Shown here in pieces: positions 13,101-25,641 of a DNA stretch of 64,000 nucleotides (the stretch's first letter is position 1; every line of letters starts with the position of its first letter). The notes under the pieces were generated by a model that saw only the letters and a list, made by a program, of their open reading frames with translations, searched no databases and was not told the origin of the DNA. The DNA is taken from positions 29,589,475 to 29,653,474 of the forward strand of contig CM037839.1 of NCBI GenBank assembly GCA_021234535.1. The letters are read 5' to 3'. Source of the DNA: Stichopus chloronotus (lineage: Eukaryota > Echinodermata > Holothuroidea > Aspidochirotida > Stichopodidae). Position numbers and translations under genes: made by a program.

Positions 13101-14234
13101 CTCCGCTGACATTTGTATATTATATTTGTAAAATAATAGAAGAAAAACATCTTAGTCTTCAAGACTCACAATACACACTTAAGGACACAACTCTCACTGC
13201 CTTCACTAAAATGATTGCTATAACAGTAAATATCTTTTACAGATATAATCTTTTCTTACAATCCTTTGATCATTTTAATACATTTGTCTAAAGTAATCTT
13301 CCATGTACCATGCATGGCACTATTGCATGTTAATAAGTGCTTAACAAATACCACAATCAACTGCCTTTGTTAACTAGTTCCAGGATTCAGTTTTTTTTTT
13401 CTGTATTAGCTTTTAACTTAATTCTAGAGAAATTATCTTTACCTGATATTTCTGTCAATACTCTTTTACAGAGAATTTAAAAAAAAAAGTCACACCACTT
13501 ATAAACCAAACTGGTAACTTTATCATCTATCGTTAAATACTCTGCTGAATAATTCCTACATCTGATAATTCCTACATATGATGCAAGGACTTCAATACCT
13601 AAATTTGACAGCCATTCACAAAGTGGTTGTACTGGCTGTGTCTGTCAGATTAGGAAAAATGCACATTATGCAATAATTTGAATTCCAGTTTCTTTTTTCA
13701 AATAAAAAAGCTTTGAAGATACATTGCAATGTCATTGGCAAGCAAAAAAAAATCAGTGTTTCCTTTCGAAGAAAAAAAAACTCAGCTTCCTTCTTCGGGA
13801 AAAAATTGTTTTGGTGCGTTGTTGGGACCTAAAGCATATACTTAGTCCTTACGTAATTATTTCATAGTTCAACTGCCATTATATGATCTCAAGTCACAGC
13901 CAAGCCCAGACTCCATAATACCCAGTCTATCTCATAGTGTGTACCTCACTGTCTTTCCATGTAAAAGGGTTTGGAAATGTGGCCTCCACTTGTCTCTCTT
14001 TGTGCAAGACGGGTATGGAGCTGTGGCCCATAATTCGATTGGTTCAATCAGAGCACAGCAATTACATGTACCACTTAAAGATTCTACCAAACAAACATTT
14101 CAAGCAGAAACTCTGACTGACCACTTTCAGCATATGTATGCCAACAACTACCACAAAATAGTAACAATTTGTCGTGAATCTTCAGCTTCAGTTCAAACAA
14201 AAATACCAAACTCAGATTAGAAGTATAAAAATCA
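7138..14234. other. Non-coding gap between PGAP6 and FBXW9 (tail-to-tail)
   Basis: This probably holds both 3' UTRs and intergenic DNA. The sequence is AT-rich with many homopolymers. Apart from one repeat copy (7423-7682), short tandem bits (11657-11706; 8620-8670) and two exon-like segments described in the findings, I see no gene. Many short ORFs exist but none shows domain content or exon-type borders. I did not find a convincing FBXW9 poly(A) signal close to its stop. Confidence 0.5.
7423..7682 (+). repeat. Interspersed repeat, copy 1 of 2 (~260 bp)
   Basis: It matches 25379-25641 in the same orientation over about 260 bp. Shared words include TCATCAATAAACATCT, AAAGCTTCATCTCCTCAA, TGCATCATTTGAATTTTGAAAA and AAAAGAAGGCTACT. 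There is no open frame, so it is probably a non-autonomous element or SINE-like relic. The AATAAA inside it could act as a poly(A) signal for PGAP6, about 375 bases after the stop. Confidence 0.75.
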
Positions 14235-17200
14235 TCATAAGCTCCAATTCTTTGGCCTCCAGATCCCAATAGAGACATCACCACCAGCGCTGGCCAGTAC
14301 GTTGTTCTGCATAGCCACGGCGGTCACATCGGCAGCATGATGGTTCAATGTTGTCAAAGTATCTATGGGGTAAGTTGGTGCATGGATCTATGCAAAGATA
14401 CAAGGAAGGAGATGGACAAAATAATTTAAGGAAGGTCTCATATTTTTAGATTAGGATATTTATAAGTTGCTGTTCATGTTTTTTTTTTTACACAGAGCAA
14501 ATGACAAAGGTAGACATTGTCGCATAGTACAAAGAAATTAGACTTAAATAACCATTCTAACTGACTCAATATTTACCACACATAGTGACTTACTTTAATA
14601 GTTTTATCAGTGGCACAGGTACACAGGCCTCCTAAGTTGTGGACCACTCCTGTTAATTTCCCACTGTGGCCTGAATCGAATGTCTGAAAATCAAATCAGA
14701 AACCAGTTTTCACAATAGACACAGTCACCTAGATGTGCACTGATGTTTTTACAGGAAAAGAAAGTTGATGGTTGCTTAGTTACCATTTAGGAGAAAAGTA
14801 ATGCATATCAATGAGTGTATGCATAATACAGGTAAGCTAAGCAATGTGAGACACAATGACAAAATATCAACACAAAGCGTAGTAAATTTGATTCAAGTCC
14901 ACAAATGAGCGATCTAAGATACCATGTTACAGAGATACCACATCCATTTTATTTTGGTCTGTAATATTCTGCCTGACCACAAAGTGGCAAACACACACAC
15001 ACTACATTCATCACTTCAGTACACAGAAATTCTGTCACTCTGTGTGCTATTGTCAGTGTTAGCTCTTCATCTTGGATATTTAAATTTGATGAGCATACAG
15101 CAAAATTAACCTTGAAGTCAAAGCCAAAGCTCTGTGCATTAATATGACTCATTAACTATTGAAGGAGCCCCATTCAGTTGCATCGGGATAGAACCAGCAG
15201 TCAAATTTGGGTGAATTTCCTTACCTTCACAATATCAAACAGCCCAGAGTTGGGATATATAACCGTCAGGCGTCCATTCTTATGTCCTGTCCAGAGCTGA
15301 TTGTAACCGTACGACATCGACATTGGGAAACTCTTAAACTGTCGACCCATCGAAAAACAGAAACAAGGAACGATAATGTCAGAGACGATCAGATGGTTTA
15401 GACCATTGAAGGATAAATGGAGATGAATATCTCCCTTGATGTGACTGGAGATGTAATACCAACTGCTCATCTATGAGAATGAAAATTCGCCTGACGTTCC
15501 CCTACATTAAAAAGTTATTTACTGACATCTGCTTAGTTCTTTTGAACTCCTTACCAGCCATAGTTGATATACACGCAATCTGCAAATAACCAAATCTTTT
15601 CACGTCGTACTACTTTAAAATGCCACAGAAAAATTCAAAATTTATGTTGTGTAACAGCAGGGAGGTGCACTTTAGAAGGAGATGCATCTAATTCCTTCCT
15701 TTGAACCTACCTAGTTGCTACCAAAGACACCTTCTTTGTTCACCTTTTACAGATTCAGTGGGCTTAAAGGGTATTGGGAACTTATTGTGAAAGGTTTCAT
15801 GTCATCTGCTACTTCTTCAATTACATTGGAAAAAGTTTATCCATAGCTATAACATTGCCAGCCACTATTCTTTAAAATTAGTTTCTACCTTTCTGGCGCG
15901 TTCCCGCGTTTATCATAGTGGACCAGTTTCTGGTTGTTTAACTTGATGAACATGAATACACCAAATACATCATGCAAAAGATTGCGGAAACTGATAAAAT
16001 TACACAGAAAATAATAGTCCCTATGTCCATTTCAATCATTTGCATACATCAAAGCCCTCAACCTCATTCTTATACGTCAGTCTATCTCGATTCGGAAGAG
16101 ATAACCAGTCGCATATATTTGTAAGCCCTAAGTCTTGTCTTGAATGTCAGCAACGTTACTGGCATCAAGGAATTGTTCTAAGTAATTCTTTTCATTGGGT
16201 ATAAGCAGGTGTGAAGAAAAGTCACTTGGTTATCAACTACAAATCGGATGACACAAAAGTTACAGGTTGTGTTAAGCCGTACTCATCCCCTATGAACTGG
16301 AACTCTTATTACACCGAAGAAAATCGAACTGGATTAGCACAAATGTAACTTTCAGTTGCAACTCTTTCTAACTTGCACCTCCCTGGTAACAGTCAGTAAT
16401 AGATACTGTTTCATACATGGATAGACTGCATTTTGCACAGGTCTACGACCAAATCTTACAAGGCTAATCTCCAACCTGATCTTTCAACTGTAACATTGAT
16501 CTAAAGTACTGTAGGCTCAAAAAGGACTTACAGATTTCTCGACTAAAACTTTTCCAGCTCTGCGATCGAATATCTTCACATGTTTGTCCTCGCTCCCAGA
16601 TATCATGTAGTTGTCATCTGCTGCCAGACAGAGCACTGGGCCGTCGTGGATACGCCATCTTGTGACATCATTGAAGCTCTCTATGTGAAGCAGTAAAGAG
16701 CAAATACATTTGTACAGTGGATGTAGAGAAGCAAATGAGAGTGCACAAAACCTATATGCCAGTTTACATAAGTTATATAAGTAACTACTTGCCAAACAAA
16801 CACATACAGTGCTTTACAATAAACACAAAACACTCAGAGGTTAGCCTTTTAGCAATTCCAGTTAGTTGTGGAATGGATAACTATTAAACATCCAATATGT
16901 GTTTCCACAAATGACTGCAACACTAAAACATAACAACAAGTTCATTTTTAGCCTGCTGTACCATTTACTGTACACACCTCCATTGTGCTGCTCACAAGGT
17001 AACTTCACTCTCAGAGTGAAGACAATGTTTTAGATGCTCTAAAAATAAAATCTGCTTCCATCAAGTCCTCCATGAATTTGGTTGTCTGAAAGACAATCTT
17101 ATAACAGAAGTCTGACCGTCTGTTAAAAAGTTTTAGACATTTCAGATAAAGAGATAAAAATCTTTTTTTCTTTTTTTCAAAGGCATTGACATTAAGCAAA

Positions 17201-20200
17201 TGTATGATGATACCATGCTGAGAGACAACATTACCTCTCGGGTCATAGGCGTAGATTCTTTTATCGTAAGAACCAGCTATGAGAAGGTCGTTGTGAAAGA
17301 CGGAGCAGAGGAAGGCAGATGCACCTCTGAAGATGGAAACAAATGAAAGAGTGAGACTATCAAAGAAGATGAATGACCAGTCTGCCATGAAAGATCTGGA
17401 ACTTGAAAAAACAAAAGTTTAGTATTAGGGTCTGTTCTACTAAACTTTTTTTAGACACTTGCTGCATTGGCTGAACTTATGTAGCCAAGATTTCATCAGT
17501 TAATTACATCTTTGTTTTCATTGTTTATTCATCTCCAAGTCATGGTTGCTTCCAGAGAGACAAGTAGAATGCAAAAAATAAACAATTTGGTACCATGTGA
17601 CAAACTAAAAGCCGTAAAATTTAAAATTCAATTTACACAATGTAAATCTAGCTTCATAAAAAAAAAGAATGAGGCAGGTTCTCCACTGCTTCAGTGACTA
17701 CAACATTTTCAAAACAAGAAATGCATCATAAATGACAAAATAGGAAAATTGAGACAACTTTAGCATTTTTGTAAAAGTGTAATACACCATTAAACCGCCA
17801 CTCACTTAAGTCTCTGGAGTTCTGTGAGCTCCGAGTCCACATCCCATATCTTAAGGTTGCAATCCCAGGAGGCAGTGCAGAGCTTGTTGCCATTGGATGC
17901 TATGTGCCATATCCAACCCTGGTGAAAATACAATAATACCAACAAGAAGTCAAAAAATTCAGACCATGATGATACAAAACAACCCTTCCCATCCTCCAAC
18001 TTTACCTAGATGCATCGTACCTGAATAACATTCATGGTAACAACCATCCTAGTATTGTATATATCATTTTTAAAGTTGATTATTGTCTCACCTTGTGAGC
18101 AATAACAGATGAAACTTTAGAGGCATTCACCGAATCCTCTGGGCTTTCAAAGTCAAGCTTTGATAGGTCCCACATCTGAAGAGATCGGTCTCTGGAACCT
18201 GTATAACAAAGCCTTCCACCCTGTGTAGAGAAAATCAAAGAATCATTCCTTTCAATGCTTTTTTATTCTTTATATGTGTTTGTCTCTTTTTCTTTACTGC
18301 CGTGTTAAACACCAGGGAAGTAGTAAAAGTGAATTGAAGAATTTTTGATTCTCTGAACTGCCTAGTGCAAAGCCTGCTGACAGTAAAGAAATGACATAAG
18401 ATGATACATTTTGTTTGAAATGCAATAATGCTCAGCCAAGATCCCTATGCTTTCTACATGTTAGGCATCAAATGTGATTAGTATGTGATCAAAGTTGCCA
18501 GCATTCTCACCATAGCAAACTGGTAAGCACCACACAGTCAAATAATTGGGCAGAGGGACACCATTTTAACTGCACTAACAACCACTTCAAATGCAGAGAC
18601 CTACTATTCTATTAAATCTGTTGTGTTGAGACATGTTAACACCATGAATCTCTGTTTGTCTGATGTTAAACCTTTCAAGGTGCATATTCCTGACATTTAA
18701 CACACAGTTACAAAAATTTCTTGTAACATTCTTGTGAGGAAAAATTCGCAAGACTTTCATGAAAGACTGAAACCACAGATTTCTGAGAAATCATCATCTG
18801 ACACCTGTAAAATTCACTTGATTAGAGAGGCGAAAAGAGAGGCGAAGAGAGAGGCGAAGAGAGAGGCGAAGAGAGAGGCGAAGAGAGAGGCGAAGAGAGA
18901 GGCGAAGACAGAGGCGAAGAGAGAGGCGAAGACAGAGGCGAAGAGAGAGGCGAAGAGAGAGGCGAAGACAGAGGCGAAGAGAGAGGCGAAGAGAGAGGCG
19001 AAGAGAGAGGCGAAGAGAGAGGCGAAGAGAGAGGCGAAGAGAGAGGCGAAGAGAGAGGCGAAGAGAGAGGCGAAGAGAGAGGCGAAGAGAGAGGCGAAGA
19101 GAGAGGCGAAGAGAGTGTTTCTCACCTCTGTTAAATGCACACAGTCAACAGCTGCATAATGAGCTTCTGTCAAGCTAAAGTGTTCAATATTTTCTGGGTT
19201 AGTCCACAGGTTATGAAACTCCTCCCTCTGAATACATGCCAAAGGCCAGTCCAAGTCTATGTCTTCTATATGAGGAAGGGAAGAGAAGCAATATACACTG
19301 TAGCAATGATAGTTTACAATTAAATACGAAAAACAAAAACAGTTTTAGCTAGTGGAAAACTGGAAATTAAGGGAATAATTGTACAAAATATAAACTATTC
19401 CAAGAGCTGTGTATACAGCTATTGTTGATCACCATTACAAGTAGGAGACAACCAGATTCAATTTAGTTTGAAAATATCCCTAAACCATACTGATAACAGT
19501 CAGTCACTGCAGCAACACCTGAATTTAACAGAATTAACAGACCAGTTGTCAAGAAGCTTGTTAAGAAAGAAAAAGATAATTTATTGAGACAGAGTAATGT
19601 ACCATTTAACAGTGACAGACTGTTACACTACAGATGACGCAACACTTACTGTACGTAAAATTTATTTTAAGATGTTAAGTAACATGAAAATAAAAAGACA
19701 ATGTGGTGCATGTGCATATCTAGCAGTTGTCTATAATAAAAAAAATACATCTAATAAAATACGTTCAATAAAGGTGTGAGACATGCATTTGTGCACAAAC
19801 ATGTTTCCAATAAATAAAACCAAATCAATTAAGTGTGCATAGAAAAAACAAGTTCACTACATTTTACACATCAATAACAGGAAAGTCAAACAAAATTGCA
19901 AAATGGTGAAAACTAGATTAAAATTTGTTTCTAACCTGTAAACACTGGGTAACTTTTTTCTGATAACTTCTGCACCTTCAACCTCCAAGTAGTGGGATCT
20001 TTCACAAGGTGATACAAAGTCTTGCAAACCAGACTCAAACGAGTTAACACGAATCTGGCGTTTAAGTATCCCACAATCCTTTGTACAATCTCTGGTGGCA
20101 GACAACTGAGGTTTCCCAGGTCATAGTCAATGTTCTCACATTCACTGAGGTCTGAAGAGCTGTTCAGGTCCAATGCAATGGATTCTGTCCTTGAATCATT

Positions 20201-20305
20201 AAGATTGATTCCAGCAACGCCATCAGTGACAGTGTCTACAGGGTTGTCAAGGTCAGGTGCAGGAGGTGATAAAGTTGCCGGTTCCATTTTCCTATCTTTC
20301 TCCAT
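14235..20305 (-). CDS. FBXW9: F-box/WD-repeat protein 9 (FBXW9), complete
   Basis: Nine coding exons on the minus strand, 5' to 3': 20305-19936, 19265-19126, 18220-18092, 17918-17806, 17326-17235, 16680-16532, 15338-15225, 14683-14594 and 14387-14235 (stop TGA at 14237-14235). All junctions are GT-AG and in phase, giving 449 residues, close to human FBXW9. The start chosen (M-E-K-D-R-K) is followed by an acidic low-complexity lead. In-frame ATGs at 20359 and 20287 are alternatives; the 20359 lead is hydrophobic and unlike the family. The F-box is at about residues 66-113 ([10 protein letters not shown], ending D-P-T-T-W-R-L). WD40 blades follow, with visible [31 protein letters not shown] and the family-specific T-D-K-T-I-K-I-H. 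The family acts as the substrate-recognition subunit of SCF (SKP1-CUL1-F-box) ubiquitin ligases; its substrate is not shown by the sequence. It is divergent with TNPO1. Confidence 0.95.
18827..19114. repeat. 12-bp minisatellite, 24 units, in FBXW9 intron 2
   Basis: Perfect head-to-tail GAGGCGAAGAGA units (288 bp = 24 x 12). There is one early GAAAAGA variant, and there are three units ending ACA (near 18907, 18931 and 18967). On the FBXW9 sense (minus) strand this reads TCTCTTCGCCTC repeatedly, which is pyrimidine-rich. It ends 11 bases from the exon-2 splice donor (exon edge at 19126) and takes up a third of the 905-bp intron. It has no stop in several frames: plus-strand reading gives an E-A-K-R repeat, minus-strand reading an L-F-A-S repeat. 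Confidence 0.95.
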
Positions 20306-21519
20306 GCTAGTATCAAATATGCTATACAATACTAGGAACAAACTAGCCACTGTGTTCAAACTTAGCTATTGTTCTATATGAACTTTTCTTGATGTATTGC
20401 ATGCGTAGTTGCATACCTGTGTGTGCTTTTTGAGGTTCTATGAAGTTCTATTAACTTCACATAGAATTAAGTTAATGGAGCACTGATGATAATTCATAGT
20501 TTCGTATCAGCCGATTGGATCCCAAACCTAAATGAAAAAAGAAAAATTTTGTATGTATGTATATATATACACAAGATAAATTAGATGATCAAAACAGTAA
20601 ATTAGAAGCATTGTTACACAGTGTTTCACGTACGAGCCTAACGGCAGGACGATCATCAGACAACTGGCATACAACCATATACAACGATTAGGGGGCTTGG
20701 TTTAGTGGCGTCAAGTAGAAATTAACTCAGTGCGCTCATTGAATTTTTAAGTCACAAATAGTGAGTGCCATGGCATGTTGACACATGATCACATCAGCAA
20801 AATTTGGTCACATATGCCACCGATTTAGTTGCTGTGTATAAAGTCTGCTCTAAAACCTGCTGAAGCTGCACAAATGAAGCATTTTTTTTTTGCCCTTCTT
20901 TCGTGATTTGTACATTAACTGTACTTGAAAACATGAATACAAGTTACCGCATTACTACAAAGTGCACAGAACTTCTTGTTTCTATCACTAGGAACATGTG
21001 GGCAGTATCCATATTTTGGTAACTACCGGTGCTGATGCACCACAAATACTGGTACTGATTTTTCTGAGTAGCGCCCAACCCAACTTTGCATGCTTATTAG
21101 GTACACCAATGCTACCAGGAAATCAGAGGATTTTCAATCCATGTTCATGGGGAAATGAGCAAGGTTTTCCATCACTGCTGCTGTATACTTGTGAGAATCC
21201 AGGGACTGAGCACTTATAATAAAAACACTCCACTTGTGTGTGCTGTGCTCAGCTTTTCTTTCAAATTGGATATATCTACCAATATTCACGCAACATATCC
21301 AAAAAAAATAATTGGCACGGTCTACATTAATCACCATATTAGAAGCCTACACTGTATCACGTTGAAATACTACGAGTCTCACTTGTTAGTCATTCACTTC
21401 AGGCCTAAGTAAGGTCTAAAATGCATCTCTAGTCTAGGCCTAACTAAGGCCTACAGTACTCTGTTTTACAATTTGGCCATCCACTGCAGTAAATGTGATT
21501 CATGGAATAGCATAGGGGT
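20306..21519. other. FBXW9 5' flank / promoter region
   Basis: This is the upstream sequence of FBXW9, without recognisable coding content. No TATA box at a convincing distance was identified. About 20990-21200 carries a decayed fragment (ending AATGAGCAAGGTTTTCCAT) that resembles a repeat near 39240-39380. Confidence 0.4.
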
Positions 21520-22066
21520 ACTTTGAGTCGATCACCTAACAAACATTTTAATCCTAAAAATATGAAAACAGTATTATAACATATTTAACTTGGCAGAAGT
21601 ATTCATAAATTTGCCCTCTTTATTCTAATACCTTTTGCTTGTGTTAAAAATGAGTAATTACTTGGAAATAGGTCTTGAATTTAACGTGGCCATACATATA
21701 CACTAGGCTTATGACGAAACATTGAGTCAATCACGTCAGAATAAGATCTATCAATATACTGCCTATTATCAAATAAATACCTAATAATGTCAAAAGACGA
21801 TAAAAATATTGTCTCTTCTATCCAAATTTTGAATGCTGAGTTGAGTTTTACTGAAGACATTCTGGTCGATATTTTGGTACGATTTGAAACATGATAGTCA
21901 GCAACATGCAATGAAACCATGGAAATGAAAAGTAACATGACAAATACTTGTTTTTGATGTGGTTTGGAGTAAATAGGATGTCGGCCATGCTTACTATAGA
22001 ATCTCTTTGCGTCCATGAGGCCTCACTGGAGTTTAAAATGAATTGATCAACTCAAATTTATTAATC
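21520..22066 (-). repeat. Inverted-pair repeat, left arm, with open 111-codon frame
   Basis: The reverse complement of this segment matches 35270-35830 over more than 500 bp with many long identical words (GATAGAAGAGACAATATTTT, ATCGTCTTTTGACAT, AGGTATTTATTTGATAATA). On the minus strand the frame 22016-21681 is open from an ATG. It has a basic N-terminus (M-D-A-K-R-F-Y-S-K-H-G-R), then a hydrophobic stretch (V-F-V-M-L-L-F-I-S-M-V-S-L), then a polar part. The layout is like a signal anchor, but the protein family is not recognised. The other arm has the frame broken. It may be an element-borne exon or just chance. Confidence 0.7.
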
Positions 22067-23344
22067 GACTCAAGGTACACCCACTAATCTATATAACTTT
22101 GTAGAGAACATACAAATGATGACTGGACACTGATGGTCAGTGCTCTCCTGATGTATTTAACAGTTCTCTCTCACACATTACAATGCCTAGACCGGGGATG
22201 CTTGCAACATATCAATATATGTTAGCATACTAGGCCTACTTAGAATTAATAGAAGACCTATAGCAAACACTAAGTGATAAGGCTACTTTTAACTACAATC
22301 TTTCAATACTACTAGGCTAATTAATATAGCACTTCCAGTACAAGGAATGCTGTCACAACTCACATATATCCCCGCTGGCTGTATTGTTGTTGGTCAACTT
22401 TCACCAGGCTTGGGGAACTCTTTACATGGAAATTGGAATAGGCCTAGTCCTGCACCCTTGTACAAACCGTAGGTGTAACTAGGTCCAGTCTCCAGGCTGT
22501 ATATTGCCGGGCTGCACAGCCTTCGGTATTATTAAAAATGTATACTTACTACCGCAGGTAGGTTGCCACATAATTTATTGAATGTCACTAGCCTACTGTA
22601 CTGTTAGTGTTACTATATGTGTAAATACACTAACTTAAGTACAAAAGTTAGCCTACAGTACAGACGACGGTACAGCTTTTTTGAGCGTAGTTAGCAACTG
22701 CAAAGCTGGATAGCCTATGTCAGATGTCGTAATGCATAGCATATGCAATCTAACCTTACGTTCGAAAATTCTCCTTCAGTGCAAGATAAGATAATGAAGT
22801 TGCATTTTATTGGCTGAGCAATTCAGAATAACTTCCTTGGTGATGAAGTATGGAGCAAAATGCTGTAACTTTGATTGTTGAGGCAGTTTGGATCGGGCCG
22901 CCAACAAAAACATAACACATACACAACTTTTGATTGACCAGACACCAACTTGAGATAGTGGTTAAATGATATTGGCTAGAATTTTCGAGTGCTGTTGTTT
23001 ATCCCTTTTTCATGTACGAAATCGAAGCAGAGTTTTCATTCATTGTCATTCTGGTATTTTAAACAGTATTTTTTTATTGTATCTTTGCTATTTTATCTTT
23101 TAAAAAGCGTGAAAACTATTATTGCAAACATGCTAATAATGGCCAATCCATTCACATGGAGTCATTTTCTATTGTTAGCCTCAAGTGTGATTCGTCATAC
23201 TTGACACGCAGTTTTAGCTCCCGTGTCATTTGAGAGCTACCGCAGCATTGGCCAGCTAACTTCAACAAAATGAAACTAAGTTAGCTCAGTTTAGTAATAG
23301 GTGCCACTTGACAGTTATTATTTGTTTTCAGTTTTATTGATATA

Positions 23345-23990
23345 ATGGCATTATATGTCATATAAAATTCTTTCAAGTTTGATATGTGATACAACTTTTT
23401 TTTTCAGCAAAAATATTATCTGTGATATAATAAGAACAAAACAAGTTATATGACATGTAATTCATAATATGACAAACAATTCATTATACGTGATATAGCC
23501 TACTTGAGCAAAAAGCACATTGAATGTGATATAATAAGAACGAAACAAATTATGTAACATATCATTCATTATATGATATGTAATGAAACAAAAACATTAT
23601 ATGTGATATAACAGAAACGAAACAAACTATATGACATATAATTCATTATGTCACGTGATGAAACAACTTGAGACGTGATATAATAGAAAAGAAAGAAATT
23701 ATATGAGATATAATTCACAATATGTAATTTAATTGAAGAAATATATTTTATGTGATATAATAAAGCAAAACAAATTATCACATGTAATTGATTACATGTC
23801 ATATAACCAGAAAAACATTCATTATATATCATGTGATAAAAAATCATATCTCATAATTGAAGAAAAGCACATTATATGCGACATAATAGCAATGAAACAA
23901 ATTTTATGACGTATTATTGATTATATGGCACATAATTCAACAAAAAGACATTATGTGATGTAACAAAAACGAAATAAATTATATGATTTA
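23345..23990. repeat. AT-rich degenerate tandem array, period about 72-81 bp
   Basis: TGTGATATAAxAxxAACGAAACAAATTAT-like units recur, with starts near 23421, 23525, 23602, 23674, 23751, 23832 and 23954. Each contains ATATGACATxTAATTCATTATATG. The units are strongly diverged. There is no coding content; the one 92-codon minus-strand frame within it is low-complexity Y/I/F/S-rich translation of the array. Confidence 0.75.
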
Positions 23991-24119
23991 TAATGAACAG
24001 TGAATGAAAACCATTCAGTGAAGCTCCACCTTTATTTATGAAAGCCAAATCGCATGTATATGTAGTATTCCTGTTTATATTCATAATTTTGCATTACCTT
24101 TCTGTTTTAGTAGTGAAAG

Positions 24120-24540
24120 TTATTTTTTCACCCAGAGATATGCTAAAACGTATAAGAGCTTCCAGGAGCTCCACTCCCTGGGCCCCAACAAACTTTGCCT
24201 CTGGAATACACCAGTGGTCGTAAGTTTTCATGTTTCAGTTCAGAGACTTTATTTTTCATACAGAGATATTCGAACACCTCCGAGCTTCCAAGAGATTTGC
24301 TCCTTCGACCCCCCCATACTCCCCCCCCCCACACACACACACACACACCTCATGAGATGCTGTAAGTTTTCAGCTCATCAGCTTCGAGGAATAGTCGAAT
24401 TAGTTAAACAGTTTGAAATCTTAACAGTTAACTATGCACTTTGAAGAAAAATATACATATCCTGAGATTTAATTTTTCACCCAGAGATATGGTAATACCT
24501 TAGAGCTTCAAGGGGTTCTGCCTGGCCCCCACTGAAATGT
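24120..24540 (+). repeat. Three diverged copies of a ~150-200-bp repeat
   Basis: Copies begin near 24124, 24247 and 24471 with TTTTTCACCCAGAGATATG or a close variant (TTTTTCATACAGAGATATT). Each is followed by GAGCTTCxA and, in the outer copies, GGCCCC. A C-run and an (AC)n microsatellite (about 24308-24348) interrupt the array. Confidence 0.6.
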
Positions 24541-25064
24541 TGTGTGTTGGTAAAACTTGCATACTGCCACCACTTTTTATATCTTTGACAGTATACTTCT
24601 GAAGTAACTTGATTTACCAGAAAAATATAGGGATGGAACCACATCGCAAGCTTTAGATCTTTTCTCTTGTCTCATCTTTGATCTCACTTTTCAACGCCAC
24701 TAGCTTCATCAAAACACCGGAGATATCACACCCACTATGACTTAAGTTTGCCCTTGTACCCCACCAAGGGCAGTAAGACTGAACCCACATGGGCCTCACT
24801 TTTGCGCTTCTAAAAATCCTGACACAGCCACTGCCCGCTGTAACAGGTCGAATGTCTACATTCAGGTTATTATGATCAGTGAGGCCAGAATTGAAAGCTA
24901 TGACACCTAATTATGACAGGCACTTTTTTGTGATCTGACTGAAGAAGCTTGACAGTGAAGAAATCAAAACCTATGTAGGTCATGGAAGATATGTCTTCTA
25001 TTACCATTGTTAAAAATGATAGAAGAATCAGGGAGGTGGTATTAGGGTTAGGGCCCTCTAATAA

Positions 25065-25286
25065 CAGACCCGTATCCAGGGGGGTTAAGGGGGTTCGGAA
25101 GAACCCCCCCCCCCCCCATCCACAAGATCTGGAGTTCCGCTCAGCCTATGATAGTAGGCCTACGTTAGCAACATTACAATGAGTTTTTTATTTGTCGGTC
25201 ATAATTGTCGGGTAAAATGTTCCACTTGTGGTGAAATCGAGCCCCACCCCCCCCCCCCCCCACTGAAAAAGCTGCATACGGGCCTG
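25065..25286. mobile_element. 222-bp MITE with terminal inverted repeats and exact 5-bp target duplication
   Basis: The left end CAGACCCGTATCCAG matches the reverse complement of the right end, CAGGCCCGTATGCAG, at 13 of 15 positions. AATAA flanks both sides exactly (25060-25064 and 25287-25291). The interior has C-homopolymers next to each end and no ORF of substance. The CAGGCCCGTA-type end recurs at 28889 and 30254 (the latter reversed). Confidence 0.85.
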
Positions 25287-25378
25287 AATAACATCTCCCT
25301 GGAAGAATAGCACTCGAAAGGAATGCGCGGAGCGTGAGAGAAAACCGTTTGGTTTTTCAAAGCCCTCCCGGAAAAGGC

Positions 25379-25641
25379 ACTTAAAGGGAAATAGGGCGTT
25401 TAGAATACACCAATATGACATACTCAAGAGAAAACAGCGGTAATCATTGTCAATCATTCAGTGTCATCAATAAACATCTACCAAAGCTTCATCTCCTCAA
25501 AACATTACGCATATGATGAGTAACGGAAAATGCATCATTTGAATTTTGAAAAATTGTGGGTGAACAAATGAACAAGTGTTGAGTAAGAAATAACTGAATT
25601 TCTGTCTGTGAGGAGCTTATTTCTTGAAAAGAAGGCTACTG
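25379..25641 (+). repeat. Interspersed repeat, copy 2 of 2 (~260 bp)
   Basis: A direct copy of 7423-7682. The match starts near AAAGGGxAATxGGGCGT and ends after AAAAGAAGGCTACT. Identity by eye is roughly 75-80 percent. It lies between the MITE at 25065 and the TIR element at 26666. Confidence 0.75.

Noticed and set aside
18734..19159. 141-codon plus-strand ORF with E-A-K-R repeats as a real protein
   Set aside because: It is the translation of the 12-bp minisatellite, lies antisense inside an FBXW9 intron and overlaps exon 2. No start context or exon evidence.
18814..19254. 146-codon minus-strand ORF as one exon
   Set aside because: Only 19126-19265 is exon. The L-F-A-S part follows a proper GTGAGA donor and is intronic.
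23569..23847. 92-codon minus-strand ORF
   Set aside because: Low-complexity reading of the AT-rich tandem array.
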